From Clostridiales bacterium (lineage in GTDB: Bacteria; Bacillota; Clostridia; Christensenellales; CAG-138), in assembly GCA_004557245.1 (NCBI GenBank), contig SFEL01000011.1, forward strand, positions 27,043-91,042: a DNA stretch of 64,000 nt, written 5' to 3'. A program made the position numbers and the translations under genes. The notes beneath the pieces were generated by a model. That model was not told the origin of the DNA and ran no database searches. It saw only the letters and a program-made list of their open reading frames with translations. Below, one piece after another: positions 43,091 to 51,006 of the stretch. The first letter of the stretch is position 1, and each line of letters begins with the position of its first letter.

Positions 43091-44220
43091 TATATCTCGA
43101 CAATGCAGCAACTACCCTACATAAGCCTCAGCAGGTAATAGACGCGGTAGTACATGCAATGCAATCGATGGGCAACTGCGCCAGGGGCACCCATGAGGAG
43201 GCTCTTGACGCTGCCCGTACCGTATACGATGCCCGCGTAAGGCTGGCGTCGCTTTTCGGTTGCCCGCGGGTGGACCATGTGGCCTTCACTGCGAACTCCA
43301 CCGAGGCGCTGAACATCGCCATAAACGGGCTTATCGGTCCCGGCGACCATGTAATATCAACGGACCTTGAGCACAATTCCGTGCTGAGGCCACTTTACCG
43401 CCTTGAGGCGGAGCATGGCGCAGAGCTGAGCTTTGTGCCGGCGGATAAGCTTGGCAATGTGGATTATGCGGACTTTGAGAGGCTCATGAAGCCAAATACA
43501 AGGGCCGTAGTATGCACCAACGCTTCAAATCTTACGGGAACCGTGCTGGATATAGAGCGCATAGCAAAAACAGCCCACAGCCACGGCGCGTTAGTGATAG
43601 TGGATGCTTCTCAGACGGCGGGCTGCTGGCCTATCGATATGAAAAAAATGGGCATAGACGTGCTGTGCTTTACCGGACACAAAGGGCTTATGGGCCCGCA
43701 GGGTACCGGCGGTATATGCGTTAAAGAGGGTATAGAGATACGTCCCTTCAAGGTGGGAGGTTCCGGAGTGCAGTCCTACAGCAGGACGCACCCGGCCGAG
43801 TACCCCACCCGCCTGGAGGCGGGTACACTGAACGGCCACGGTATAGCAGGACTTGGAGCGGCTGCAAAGTTTATATGCGAGACCGGCGTAGAGAATATAC
43901 ATGCGAAGGAGCGCTCGCTTATGCTGCGCTTTTATGAGGGAGTGAAGGATATCGATGGCGTAACGGTCTATGGCGACTTTACAAAGGACAAGACCGCTAT
44001 AGTCGCGCTTAACATACGGGATTATGAGTCCGGAGAGGTGTCTTATGAGCTTTCGCAGGGCTACGGCATAGCCACCCGACCTGGAGCCCACTGCGCGCCT
44101 CGAATGCATAAGGCCCTCGGCACGGCTGAAGTAGGTGCGGTGCGGTTCAGCTTTTCCTTTTACAATACAGAGGAAGAGATTGATGAAGCGGTAAGAGCGG
44201 TAGCGGAGCTTGCAAAATGA
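43087..44220 (+). CDS. Class-V aminotransferase, cysteine desulfurase/selenocysteine lyase-like
   Basis: 377 residues, starting at GTG 43087 overlapping the yedF stop. The N terminus IYLDNAATTLHKP and PLP Lys199 (in FTGHKGLMGPQG) are typical of NifS/SufS relatives. Cys336 in RPGAHCAPRMH is placed like the SufS catalytic cysteine. It would mobilise sulfur or selenium from (seleno)cysteine and hand it to YedF. A separate NifS (54325-55497) serves iron-sulfur assembly, which supports a dedicated selenium role for this one. Confidence 0.87.
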   Translation: MIYLDNAATTLHKPQQVIDAVVHAMQSMGNCARGTHEEALDAARTVYDARVRLASLFGCPRVDHVAFTANSTEALNIAINGLIGPGDHVISTDLEHNSVLRPLYRLEAEHGAELSFVPADKLGNVDYADFERLMKPNTRAVVCTNASNLTGTVLDIERIAKTAHSHGALVIVDASQTAGCWPIDMKKMGIDVLCFTGHKGLMGPQGTGGICVKEGIEIRPFKVGGSGVQSYSRTHPAEYPTRLEAGTLNGHGIAGLGAAAKFICETGVENIHAKERSLMLRFYEGVKDIDGVTVYGDFTKDKTAIVALNIRDYESGEVSYELSQGYGIATRPGAHCAPRMHKALGTAEVGAVRFSFSFYNTEEEIDEAVRAVAELAK

Positions 44221-44453
44221 GAGAAAAGAAGCTTTGGCTTATAATAACCTTCCATACAACTACGGCCGCCATGGCCATGGAGAGTCTCTGTACCGAAAAG
44301 GGATTGCCGGGGCGGCTTATACCCGTACCCCGGGAGATAACCGCCGGCTGCGGAATGAGCTGGCGCGCGCCGGTGGAAAATAAAAAAGAGCTTATAGAAG
44401 CTGCCGAGCAGGCGGGAATAGCTACGGACGGCGCATATGAAATAGTGATCTGA
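44217..44453 (+). CDS. DUF3343 protein (selenium cluster)
   Basis: 78 residues, ATG overlapping the previous stop (ATGA). DUF3343 proteins are small (70-90 residues) with the pattern seen here: ITFHTTTAAMAMES at the start, then RLIPVPREITAGCGMSWRAP containing a conserved Cys. They occur next to YedF and to double-cubane reductases, both true in this element. They are suspected carriers or chaperones; the function is unproven. Confidence 0.85.
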   Translation: MREKKLWLIITFHTTTAAMAMESLCTEKGLPGRLIPVPREITAGCGMSWRAPVENKKELIEAAEQAGIATDGAYEIVI

Positions 44454-44508
44454 CGCTGCCTTCATACGCGGATAGGCAGCGAGGTGAAAAGAAAAGGTAT
44501 TTACCATC

Positions 44509-44540
44509 GGGCGTTATCGGCATGGGCCATAACGCCCCTT
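44509..44540 (+). terminator. Terminator with GCGTTATCGGC motif, copy 1
   Basis: GGGCGTTAT (44509-44517) pairs with ATAACGCCC (44529-44537), followed by CTTTTAA. It shares the 11-mer GCGTTATCGGC with the hairpin after the second DUF3343 gene. Confidence 0.8.
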
Positions 44541-44681
44541 TTAATATCGTTTGTATGAATTTTATCAATATCGGGCGCGATGGTATAATAGTATTATCAA
44601 GGCGCGTGCGCGCCGCTTATCAGTCAAAAGATCACCATCAAAAATCAGAAGCAAAAAACAAATCACACGGAGGTATTGTAA

Positions 44682-45959
44682 ATGTCAGATTATGTACAGA
44701 TGTGGAAAGACCTTGGAATGGATCTCGAAAGCCATGATATGCTCTGTCAGGTGCTGCCTACGGCGGTAGGGGATGTTTTCCTTACCCAGAAGAACAGGCC
44801 GAAGGCCATGGATTTCTGGGATCTGGTAATATCCGAGGTACACGGTATCCGCCCCGCCGAGCTCATAGCCGCGCAAAAGGAAGGCCGAAAGGTATTCGGC
44901 ACCTTCTGCGTGTATGTCCCGGACGAGGTCGTCATAGCCGCAAACGGCATAGTCACAGGGCTCTGCGGCGGCAGCCAGTTCTGGGTACCGGGCGGCGAGA
45001 CAGTGCTGCCCAAGAGCACCTGCCCTCTCGTAAAGGCCTCCGTAGGCGCCCGCCTCGGCCGCACCTGCCCCTTCTTCCGCATAGCGGACATGTACGTCGG
45101 CGAGACCACCTGCGACGCCAAAAAGAAGGCGTATGAGATACTGGGCGAGGACGTTCCCATGTATGTAATGGACATCCCCCAAATGAAGCGCGAGAAGGAT
45201 ATAATCAAATGGAAGGACGAGATAGCGGAGTTTGCGAAGAAGGTGGAGGAGTTCACCGGAAACAGCATAACCCCCGAAAAGCTGGGCGAGGCGATCAGGA
45301 TAATAAACAACAAGCGCAAGGCCATGGCGAGGGTATATAATGCGCGCAAGTCCGAATGCCTGCCCATATCGGGACGCGACGTGCTGCTCATGACGCAGAT
45401 ATCCTTCTTCGACGATCCCGTCCGCTGCGCGGAGATGTGCAACAGGCTGGCGGACGAGCTGGAGCAGCGCATAAAGGACGGCGTATCCGTGGTTCCCGAG
45501 GGCACCAAGCGCATACTCGTCACCGGCACGCCCATGGCGGTACCCAACTGGAAGCTGCATAATATAATAGAGACCAGCGGCGCGGCAGTCGTATGCGAGG
45601 AGATGTGCACCGGCACCCGCTATTTTGAGAACCTGGTGGACGAGACCAAGACCACGCTGGACGACCAGTTCATGGCGCTGTCCGAGCGGTACATGAAGAC
45701 CAACTGCGCCTGCTTCACCCCGAACCATGGCCGCATAGACGATCTGCTCAGGATGGTGAAGGAATACAAGGTGGACGGCGTTATCGACTGCAGCCTGAAG
45801 TTCTGCTGCCTGTATGATACCGAGAAGTACAGCGTGGCCCGCGCCCTCAAGGAAGCCGGAGTACCGGTGCTCGGCCTTGAAACGGACTATACCGATACCG
45901 ACGCCGAGCAGCTCCGCACCCGCATAGGCGCGTTCATAGAGATGCTCAACAACAGATAA
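44682..45959 (+). CDS. Double-cubane-cluster-type reductase (2-hydroxyacyl-CoA dehydratase family)
   Basis: 425 residues of the HgdB/BcrB-like family, single-subunit form. Cysteines likely to bind iron-sulfur clusters lie in GTFCVYVP, KSTCPLVKAS, RTCPFFR, CEEMCTGTR, NCACFTPNHGR and CSLKFCCLYD. The length and the absence of a second dehydratase subunit fit the double-cubane cluster proteins (as in Carboxydothermus and E. coli YjiM), which reduce small substrates at very low potential when energised by an activator ATPase. No activator gene is in the window. The next gene, a DUF3343 protein, overlaps its stop (TAATG). Confidence 0.85.
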   Translation: MSDYVQMWKDLGMDLESHDMLCQVLPTAVGDVFLTQKNRPKAMDFWDLVISEVHGIRPAELIAAQKEGRKVFGTFCVYVPDEVVIAANGIVTGLCGGSQFWVPGGETVLPKSTCPLVKASVGARLGRTCPFFRIADMYVGETTCDAKKKAYEILGEDVPMYVMDIPQMKREKDIIKWKDEIAEFAKKVEEFTGNSITPEKLGEAIRIINNKRKAMARVYNARKSECLPISGRDVLLMTQISFFDDPVRCAEMCNRLADELEQRIKDGVSVVPEGTKRILVTGTPMAVPNWKLHNIIETSGAAVVCEEMCTGTRYFENLVDETKTTLDDQFMALSERYMKTNCACFTPNHGRIDDLLRMVKEYKVDGVIDCSLKFCCLYDTEKYSVARALKEAGVPVLGLETDYTDTDAEQLRTRIGAFIEMLNNR

Positions 45960-46225
45960 TGTCTGACGTAAGGTATTATGTGCTCTTTGCAAACTATGAG
46001 CAGGGGCTGAAGCTGCACGGCATACTGGATGGCGCCGGTGTGCAGAACAGGATAGCGCCTGCGCCCCGCTGCATACAGGGGGAGCTTTCCTGCGGTATGT
46101 CGCTGCTCATCGAAAAGGAGCACATCGACGAAGCCAGAGAAGCCATAAAAGCCTCCGGGGCGGAGTATCACGATATCGTTCCGCTGGAGGGGCAGATGAA
46201 GGCGCATAGGGATAAGTATTGTTAG
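45959..46225 (+). CDS. DUF3343 protein partnered with the reductase
   Basis: 88 residues. ATG overlaps the reductase stop. RYYVLFANYEQGLKLHGIL and RIAPAPRCIQGELSCGMSLLI match the DUF3343 pattern, with a conserved Cys in each half. It is a paralogue of 44217-44453 with moderate similarity. The overlap suggests that it works on or with the reductase, perhaps delivering a cluster or thiol; this is inference. Confidence 0.85.
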   Translation: MSDVRYYVLFANYEQGLKLHGILDGAGVQNRIAPAPRCIQGELSCGMSLLIEKEHIDEAREAIKASGAEYHDIVPLEGQMKAHRDKYC

Positions 46226-46229
46226 GGAT

Positions 46230-46266
46230 ATGGCGTTATCGGCTTTGCCAATAACGCCGTATTTAA
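46230..46266 (+). terminator. Terminator with GCGTTATCGGC motif, copy 2
   Basis: GGCGTTAT (46232-46239) pairs with ATAACGCC (46251-46258), followed by GTATTTAAAA. The arm and loop start GCGTTATCGGC are identical to copy 1, so the reductase pair is flanked by sister hairpins. Confidence 0.7.
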
Positions 46267-46362
46267 AATCGCTTTTGCGAATTTGGAATGAGGCCGTATA
46301 AGTGCTATCATTGAAAAGCTGGGGTTATCCCGGCAAAGAATAACGAGAAATGGAGAAAAACG

Positions 46363-47343
46363 ATGAAAAAGCTGATTGCTGTTATCATGATGCTTGTCAT
46401 GGCGTTGAGCCTTGTCGCCTGTGCTGCCCCCGCAACTGAAGAAGCGACTGCTCCCGCCACCGAAGAAACCGCCGCTCCCGCAGAAGAGACTGCCGCCCCC
46501 GCAGAAGAGGCCGATGCGTTCCAGTCTTCCATACTGTTTTGCGGCTCCACCTCTCTTTATCCCATAATCTCCTCACTGGCTTCCTCCTTTACCGAGGGCT
46601 TTGTGACCTGGGATAAGGTAGACGCTTCTTTCCCCGACAGCAACATTTCTATTTACGTAGCGCCCGGCGGCTCCGGCGTTGGCGTCAGTGCCGCTGTTGA
46701 TGGCACTGCCGACTTCGGCATGCTTGCACGAGATATCAAGGATTCCGAGATCGAGGCCCTTGGCGCTGACTACAAGGATTACGTAGTAGCGAAGGACGCC
46801 CTGACCGTATCCGTAAACGCTGAGAACCCCATCTGCAAGACCACCGATAACATGGATACCGATACTATCCGCAAGATCTTCGCAGGCGAGATAACCACAT
46901 GGGATCAGGTAGACGCCACTCTTCCCGCAGAAGCCATCAACGTATATATTCGCGACCTTTCCGGCGGCGCATACGAAGTGTTCCAGAAGTCCGTAATGGG
47001 CGACAGCGAAGTTACCCCCGCCGCTACTCAGTCCGCTTCCATGACTGAGCTGGCCACCAACATTGCAGGCGATCCCTGGGGCATCGGCTATGCCGGCTTT
47101 GGCGCCTACAACAAGGCAAACGCTGAGAAGCAGGTGCTCTTCGCCATGAAGGTAGATGGCGTTGAGGCAAACGAGGAAAACATCATCAGCGGCGAGTACA
47201 AGATCCAGCGCCCGGTCATGTTCGTTACCGGCAAGCCCGTATCTCCCGCGGCTCAGGCCTTCATAGACTATGTCTTCTCCCAGACCGGTTACGATGTAGT
47301 AGTGAAGAACGGCTATATCCCTGCCTTCACCCCCGCTGCGTAA
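46363..47343 (+). CDS. pstS: PstS-family phosphate/oxyanion-binding lipoprotein
   Basis: 326 residues. The lipoprotein signal ends LVAC with Cys20, followed by repeats of APAEET in the linker. The mature domain has the PstS landmarks FCGSTSLYPIIS (59-70), PGGSGVGVSAAVDGTADFGMLARDI (101-125) and KIFAGEITTWDQV (171-183). The anion-site segment reads RDLSGGAYEVF (197-207), where PstS proteins usually have a Ser-Gly-Thr, so anion preference may differ. It heads a complete pstSCAB set. ATC-rich codon use suggests strong expression. Confidence 0.85.
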   Translation: MKKLIAVIMMLVMALSLVACAAPATEEATAPATEETAAPAEETAAPAEEADAFQSSILFCGSTSLYPIISSLASSFTEGFVTWDKVDASFPDSNISIYVAPGGSGVGVSAAVDGTADFGMLARDIKDSEIEALGADYKDYVVAKDALTVSVNAENPICKTTDNMDTDTIRKIFAGEITTWDQVDATLPAEAINVYIRDLSGGAYEVFQKSVMGDSEVTPAATQSASMTELATNIAGDPWGIGYAGFGAYNKANAEKQVLFAMKVDGVEANEENIISGEYKIQRPVMFVTGKPVSPAAQAFIDYVFSQTGYDVVVKNGYIPAFTPAA

Positions 47344-47427
47344 TACTTCTGACATCAATATAATACGTGCTGCCGGCGCAAAAACACACCGGCAGCATTT
47401 GTGCGTTATAAACAGGAGCATATTCTT

Positions 47428-48300
47428 ATGCAAAAGAGGCTTGAAAAGCTGTTCAGGTTATTTATAGGACTGCTGGCGCTGCTTGCCGTCGTGTCCCTCG
47501 CGTTCGTCATATTCTTTATAGTAAAGGAAGCCCTGCCGCTCTTCAGAGAGGTTAGGGTCGGTGAGTTTTTGCTTGGAAAGAGATGGATGCCCATTGCTTA
47601 TGTAGGTGAGCCGTCCTTTGGAATATTCAACTTTATAATGGCCACGCTCTATGTATCGCTTCTGGCTATGATAATAGCCTCGGCAGTAGGCATAGGCGCG
47701 GCGCTGTTCCTGTCCTGCGTGGCGTCCCGGAAGGCACGTGAGCTGCTGTACCCGTTCATAGACCTGCTGGCAGGTATACCCTCCGTAATATACGGCTTTA
47801 TAGGCCTCGTGGTGCTTGTAAAGCTCTTTATGAAGATGGGCGTGCATACCGGCTCCTGCGTGCTGGCGGCAGCCATACTGCTTAGCGTCATGCTGCTGCC
47901 ATACATCATTTCCTCGTGCAGCGAGACTATACTTAAAGCAAAAGAAAGATATTTGCCGGCGTCAAATGCCATGGGCATTGACAAATGGCATGCCATAGCG
48001 TCTGTTATACTGCCCGCCTCGTGGGGCAACATACTGCTCTCAATGATACTGGCCATAGGCCGGGCAATGGGCGAAACCATGGCGGTCATGATGGTAATAG
48101 GCAACGCAAATCTTTTCCCCACTCTATTGGGCAAGAGCGAGACTATCGCCGCGGTAATAGCTCTGGAGATGGGCACCGCAGAGGCTGGGAGCCTGCACTA
48201 CCACGGCCTGTACGCCGCTGGTCTTGTTCTGATGGTGCTGCTGTTCATAATAAACGCAGTCATCGCCGCGCTCAGATCCAGGCTCATAAAGGAGGCATAG
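47428..48300 (+). CDS. pstC: PstC-type ABC permease
   Basis: 290 residues with six hydrophobic segments; ATG 47428 with AGGAG upstream, in preference to the upstream in-frame GTG 47401. The LLAGIPSVIYGFIGLVVLV segment near 120 and the GIDKWHAIASVILPASWGNI loop near 190 are the typical PstC signatures. It forms half of the anion channel with PstA. The gene order S-C-A-B is standard. Confidence 0.9.
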   Translation: MQKRLEKLFRLFIGLLALLAVVSLAFVIFFIVKEALPLFREVRVGEFLLGKRWMPIAYVGEPSFGIFNFIMATLYVSLLAMIIASAVGIGAALFLSCVASRKARELLYPFIDLLAGIPSVIYGFIGLVVLVKLFMKMGVHTGSCVLAAAILLSVMLLPYIISSCSETILKAKERYLPASNAMGIDKWHAIASVILPASWGNILLSMILAIGRAMGETMAVMMVIGNANLFPTLLGKSETIAAVIALEMGTAEAGSLHYHGLYAAGLVLMVLLFIINAVIAALRSRLIKEA

Positions 48301-48301
48301 C

Positions 48302-49135
48302 ATGAAGGGCAAGATGACAAAGCTCTGGGCATACGTCAGCATAGCGCTGGTGGTGGCCTCCATACTGTTCTTGTTCGTATACGTCTTTATCCGGGGCGCG
48401 GGAACTATAACATGGGAGTTTCTGTCTCAGCCCCCGAAGGGCGCCATACTGGGTATGGAGGGCGGCGTGTGGCCAGCTATAGTAGGCAGCCTATGCTTTA
48501 CAGCCGTGGCCATAGTATTGGGAGGCATACCCGCCATAGCCGCTGCGCTGTACATAGTGTTCTACTGCGAGAACAGACGTATTGAGAAGGCGTTCCATAC
48601 TGTGATACGCTGTATATCGGGTATCCCTTCCATAGTATTAGGCCTGTTTGCCTATAGCTTCCTCGTGCGGGAGCTTCAGTGGGGCAGATGCATACTGTCC
48701 TCCGGTGTGGCCCTCGGTATAATGATACTGCCATTTGTGGAGGTGAGGGCCGAGAAGGCGTTCCAGGAGCTGCCGAAGGCGATAGTGCTGTCCTCATACG
48801 CGCTGGGCTGCTCAAAACGGTACACCATAATGAAAATAGTACTGCCCGCCTGCAAGGGCGAGCTGATATCCGGTCTCATGTTAGGCGGATGCTACGCCAT
48901 GGGCGCCACGCCCCCACTGATATTCACAGGAGGCGTAGCATATGCAAGCATACCTACCAGCCTGATGAAGCCGGCAATGGCGCTGCCGCTGCACCTGTAT
49001 CTGCTGCTTGCTCAGGGTGCGACGTCCTTTGACATGGCGTACGGCACGGCATTCGTTATGATGACAATAATACTCATAAGCAACCTCTTAGCAACTATCT
49101 ATGCAGCAAGGAGTCATGCAAAATGGAAAGCATAA
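48302..49135 (+). CDS. pstA: PstA-type ABC permease
   Basis: 277 residues, six hydrophobic segments. It starts one base after the pstC stop. CISGIPSIVLGLFAYSFLV near 100 and ALGCSKRYTIMKIVLPACKGELISG near 165 are the PstA landmarks. Its last 13 bases overlap pstB. Confidence 0.9.
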   Translation: MKGKMTKLWAYVSIALVVASILFLFVYVFIRGAGTITWEFLSQPPKGAILGMEGGVWPAIVGSLCFTAVAIVLGGIPAIAAALYIVFYCENRRIEKAFHTVIRCISGIPSIVLGLFAYSFLVRELQWGRCILSSGVALGIMILPFVEVRAEKAFQELPKAIVLSSYALGCSKRYTIMKIVLPACKGELISGLMLGGCYAMGATPPLIFTGGVAYASIPTSLMKPAMALPLHLYLLLAQGATSFDMAYGTAFVMMTIILISNLLATIYAARSHAKWKA

Positions 49136-49872
49136 TGCGAATAGAGAACCTGACCGCGGCATACGACAAAAAGACGGTGCTGCACGATATAAGCCTTGAT
49201 ATACCAAAGCGGGGAATAACTGCCATAATCGGCCCTTCGGGCTGCGGCAAGACCACGCTTCTGCACTGCATGAACGGAATGCTCAGGGAAAACAGGGAGG
49301 CTGCGGTATCCGGCCATATTTACCTTGGGGATAGGGATACGGCAAATATGCCTCCCGAGGAGCTGCGCCGCAGGGTGGGCCTGGTGTTCCAGACTCCGTC
49401 GCCATTCCCGTTTTCCATTTACAAAAACATGACCTACGGGTTAAAATACTACGGTAAAACCGGCAAGAAGGAACTGGAAAGCGCAGTAATAGAGAAGCTC
49501 GGAACCGTCGGCCTGTATGAGGAGGTAAAGGAAGATCTGAACAAAAGCGCCCTGAAGCTTTCAGGCGGGCAGCAGCAGAGGCTATGCATCGCCCGTGCGC
49601 TCACCGTGGAACCGGAGGTGCTGATGATGGACGAGCCCTGTTCGGCGCTCGATGTAAAGGCCACGGCAGTAATAGAGGATATGCTGTCGGAGATGAAGAA
49701 GGATTATTCCATAGTGATAGTGACCCACAACATAGCTCAGGCAAAGCGCATAGCGGACGAAGTTGCGGTGATATTCGACGGCAGGCTAATAGAGAACGGA
49801 TCAGCAGCTGAAGTCTTTGAGCTGCCCAAACAGCAGCTCACCCGCGAATTCCTTGCGGGAATATACGGATAG
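49123..49872 (+). CDS. pstB: PstB-type ABC ATPase
   Basis: 249 residues. Walker A GPSGCGKT (37-44), Q-loop FQTPSPFPFSIYKNM, signature LSGGQQQR and Walker B VLMMDEPCSALD are intact. The PFPxSIYxNM stretch is diagnostic for phosphate-type PstB. AAGGAG precedes ATG 49123. phoU, usually next, is absent; a small phosphatase gene follows instead. Confidence 0.9.
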   Translation: MESIMRIENLTAAYDKKTVLHDISLDIPKRGITAIIGPSGCGKTTLLHCMNGMLRENREAAVSGHIYLGDRDTANMPPEELRRRVGLVFQTPSPFPFSIYKNMTYGLKYYGKTGKKELESAVIEKLGTVGLYEEVKEDLNKSALKLSGGQQQRLCIARALTVEPEVLMMDEPCSALDVKATAVIEDMLSEMKKDYSIVIVTHNIAQAKRIADEVAVIFDGRLIENGSAAEVFELPKQQLTREFLAGIYG

Positions 49873-49881
49873 GGAGAAAGC

Positions 49882-50349
49882 ATGATAAGGATAGACGTAC
49901 CCGGACGGGAGATCATAGAGATAGAGCATGTAGTGCTGGATTACAACGGCACCATAGCCCTTGACGGGCAGCTCATAGAAGGCGCGGCATGGCGAATAAG
50001 GGAGCTTTGTAAGAGTGCCCATGTTTACGTGCTTACAGCCGATACCTATGGCACGGTAAGGTCACAATGCGACGGCTTAGGTGCCGAGGTGAAGACGTTC
50101 CCAAGGGCTAACGCTGCGGAATGTAAGGAAGAGATAGTGCGCGCCCTTGGCGGCAAGGCCGCCTGCATAGGCAACGGATTCAACGATATAAAGATGTTTG
50201 ATATAGCGGATTTGTCCATTGCCATCATGGACGGCGAGGGAGTGTGTGCCGGCCTGATAGCTCACAGCGATGTATTGGTGCGCAGCGCAGAGGAAGGCCT
50301 TGACCTGCTGCTTAAGACGGACAGACTTCGTGCGACTCTTAGGACATGA
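49882..50349 (+). CDS. HAD-family phosphatase (soluble P-type ATPase domain-like)
   Basis: 155 residues. HAD motif I is VLDYNGTIALDG (18-29, nucleophile Asp20), motif II LTADTYG near 51 and motif III/IV GNGFNDIKMFDIADLSIAI near 95. There is no cap domain and no membrane segment, like the stand-alone soluble P-type ATPase fragments found in clostridia and archaea. It starts nine bases after pstB and is probably the last gene of that operon. A phosphatase role for a small phosphorylated metabolite is likely; the substrate is unknown. Confidence 0.83.
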   Translation: MIRIDVPGREIIEIEHVVLDYNGTIALDGQLIEGAAWRIRELCKSAHVYVLTADTYGTVRSQCDGLGAEVKTFPRANAAECKEEIVRALGGKAACIGNGFNDIKMFDIADLSIAIMDGEGVCAGLIAHSDVLVRSAEEGLDLLLKTDRLRATLRT

Positions 50350-50493
50350 TCTGGCATTGAAAGAAATATAATTGATAAAAACGATAACAGCCAACATGAT
50401 ATCATACCTGTGTATTTGTAATAAGCCAAAATAAATGCTATTATAAATGCGGATAAAGAACCGGCTGAAACAAAAACCTCTTATTCTTATTTC

Positions 50494-50991
50494 TTACTTA
50501 ATTAATACAGCGGAGAAAGAAGCACTGCCATGCGGGGCAGTGCTTCTTTTTTGCGCAAAATGTTGCCTTTTTGACATAGCAGCATCTGCTGCCATGTCCT
50601 CAGTAATATCGGCTATTGGGTCGCCTGTGCACTGCAAATAGGCCGCAGTGAAGGGCACGCCGTTGGGGTCGGCAGGGTATACGCCCTTGGAGTGCATGGT
50701 GTAGTAACCCATTAGTCCCGCGGCTTCAATGTCCTTTAGTGTAGCATCGCGCAGGCACTGATGTATCATGGTGCCTATCATCTCCCAGTGGGCGATTTCT
50801 TCAGTACCTATGTCGTTACAGGTGGCCTTTATCCGGTTATCCGGCATGGAGAAGCGCTGGGTCAGGTAACGGCAGCCTGCGGCCAGTTCGCTGTCCGGTC
50901 CGCCGTATTGAGCCATGAGGGCCTTTGCCATTCGGGGGTTGGGGGTAGTGATGTTTACGGGGTATTCAAGCTTTTTTTGATAGATCCACAT
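50494..50991 (-). CDS. cotJC: CotJC, N-terminal part (runs on into the element)
   Basis: Spore-coat manganese-catalase-like protein, 5' part. Codons 1-135 (50991-50587) are CotJC: IYQKKLEYPVNIT at the start, GTEEIAHWEMIGTMIHQ near 62-78 with Glu/His metal ligands, YYTMHSKGVYPADPNGVPF near 96-114 and GDPIADITEDMAA. After the core at 50592-50585 the frame enters the element and adds 30 unrelated residues before stopping at 50494. So without excision a truncated 165-residue protein lacking the last ligand helix would result. It follows cotJB at 15 bp. The missing 67 residues lie at 39717-39514. Confidence 0.93.
   Translation of the reverse strand: MWIYQKKLEYPVNITTPNPRMAKALMAQYGGPDSELAAGCRYLTQRFSMPDNRIKATCNDIGTEEIAHWEMIGTMIHQCLRDATLKDIEAAGLMGYYTMHSKGVYPADPNGVPFTAAYLQCTGDPIADITEDMAADAAMSKRQHFAQKRSTAPHGSASFSAVLIK
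50516..50551 (+). terminator. Terminator at the right end of the element
   Basis: AAAGAAGCACTGCC (50516-50529) pairs with GGCAGTGCTTCTTT (50536-50549) around a six-base loop, then further T. It ends the pst-HAD transcript just before the arm, and would also shape any transcript reading from cotJC into the element. Confidence 0.85.
50557..50592. repeat. Right end of the cotJC element (attachment site)
   Basis: The 18-base arm AAAATGTTGCCTTTTTGA (50557-50574) is the exact inverted copy of 39728-39745; ten bases further is the core TCTGCTGC (50585-50592). In the excised circle the two arms would face each other across 22 bases that are themselves 9/11 symmetric, a typical serine-integrase attP. 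Confidence 0.88.
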
Positions 50992-51006
50992 TTAGTCTTT
51001 TCCTCC

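Larger units (their letters stand above)
39716..50592. mobile_element. Skin-like intervening element inside cotJC, about 10.87 kb
   Basis: The element is bounded by 8-bp direct cores at 39716-39723 and 50585-50592 (offset 10,869 bp) with 18-bp inverted arms just inside. It splits cotJC after codon 135, and excision between the cores restores the gene precisely. Beside the left end lies a large serine recombinase with a coupled small gene. The cargo, all on the opposite strand, is a LysR regulator, yedF, a class-V aminotransferase, DUF3343, a double-cubane-type reductase, a second DUF3343 gene, pstSCAB and a HAD phosphatase. The layout parallels the skin element in sigK of Bacillus and Clostridioides, where excision occurs in the mother cell. 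There are no capsid, tail or replication genes, so it is not an intact prophage. Confidence 0.92.

Noticed and set aside
42482..46225. In-frame TGA selenocysteine codons in or near the selenium cluster
   Set aside because: All genes in the cluster end with ordinary stop codons followed by unrelated sequence; no extended frame with a SECIS-like hairpin was seen.
39716..50592. Element considered as an intact prophage or conjugative element
   Set aside because: No capsid, terminase, tail, relaxase or replication genes; cargo is metabolic.
39716..50592. Split of cotJC by chromosomal inversion
   Set aside because: The two core copies are direct repeats and both gene parts lie on the same strand, which gives excision, not inversion.
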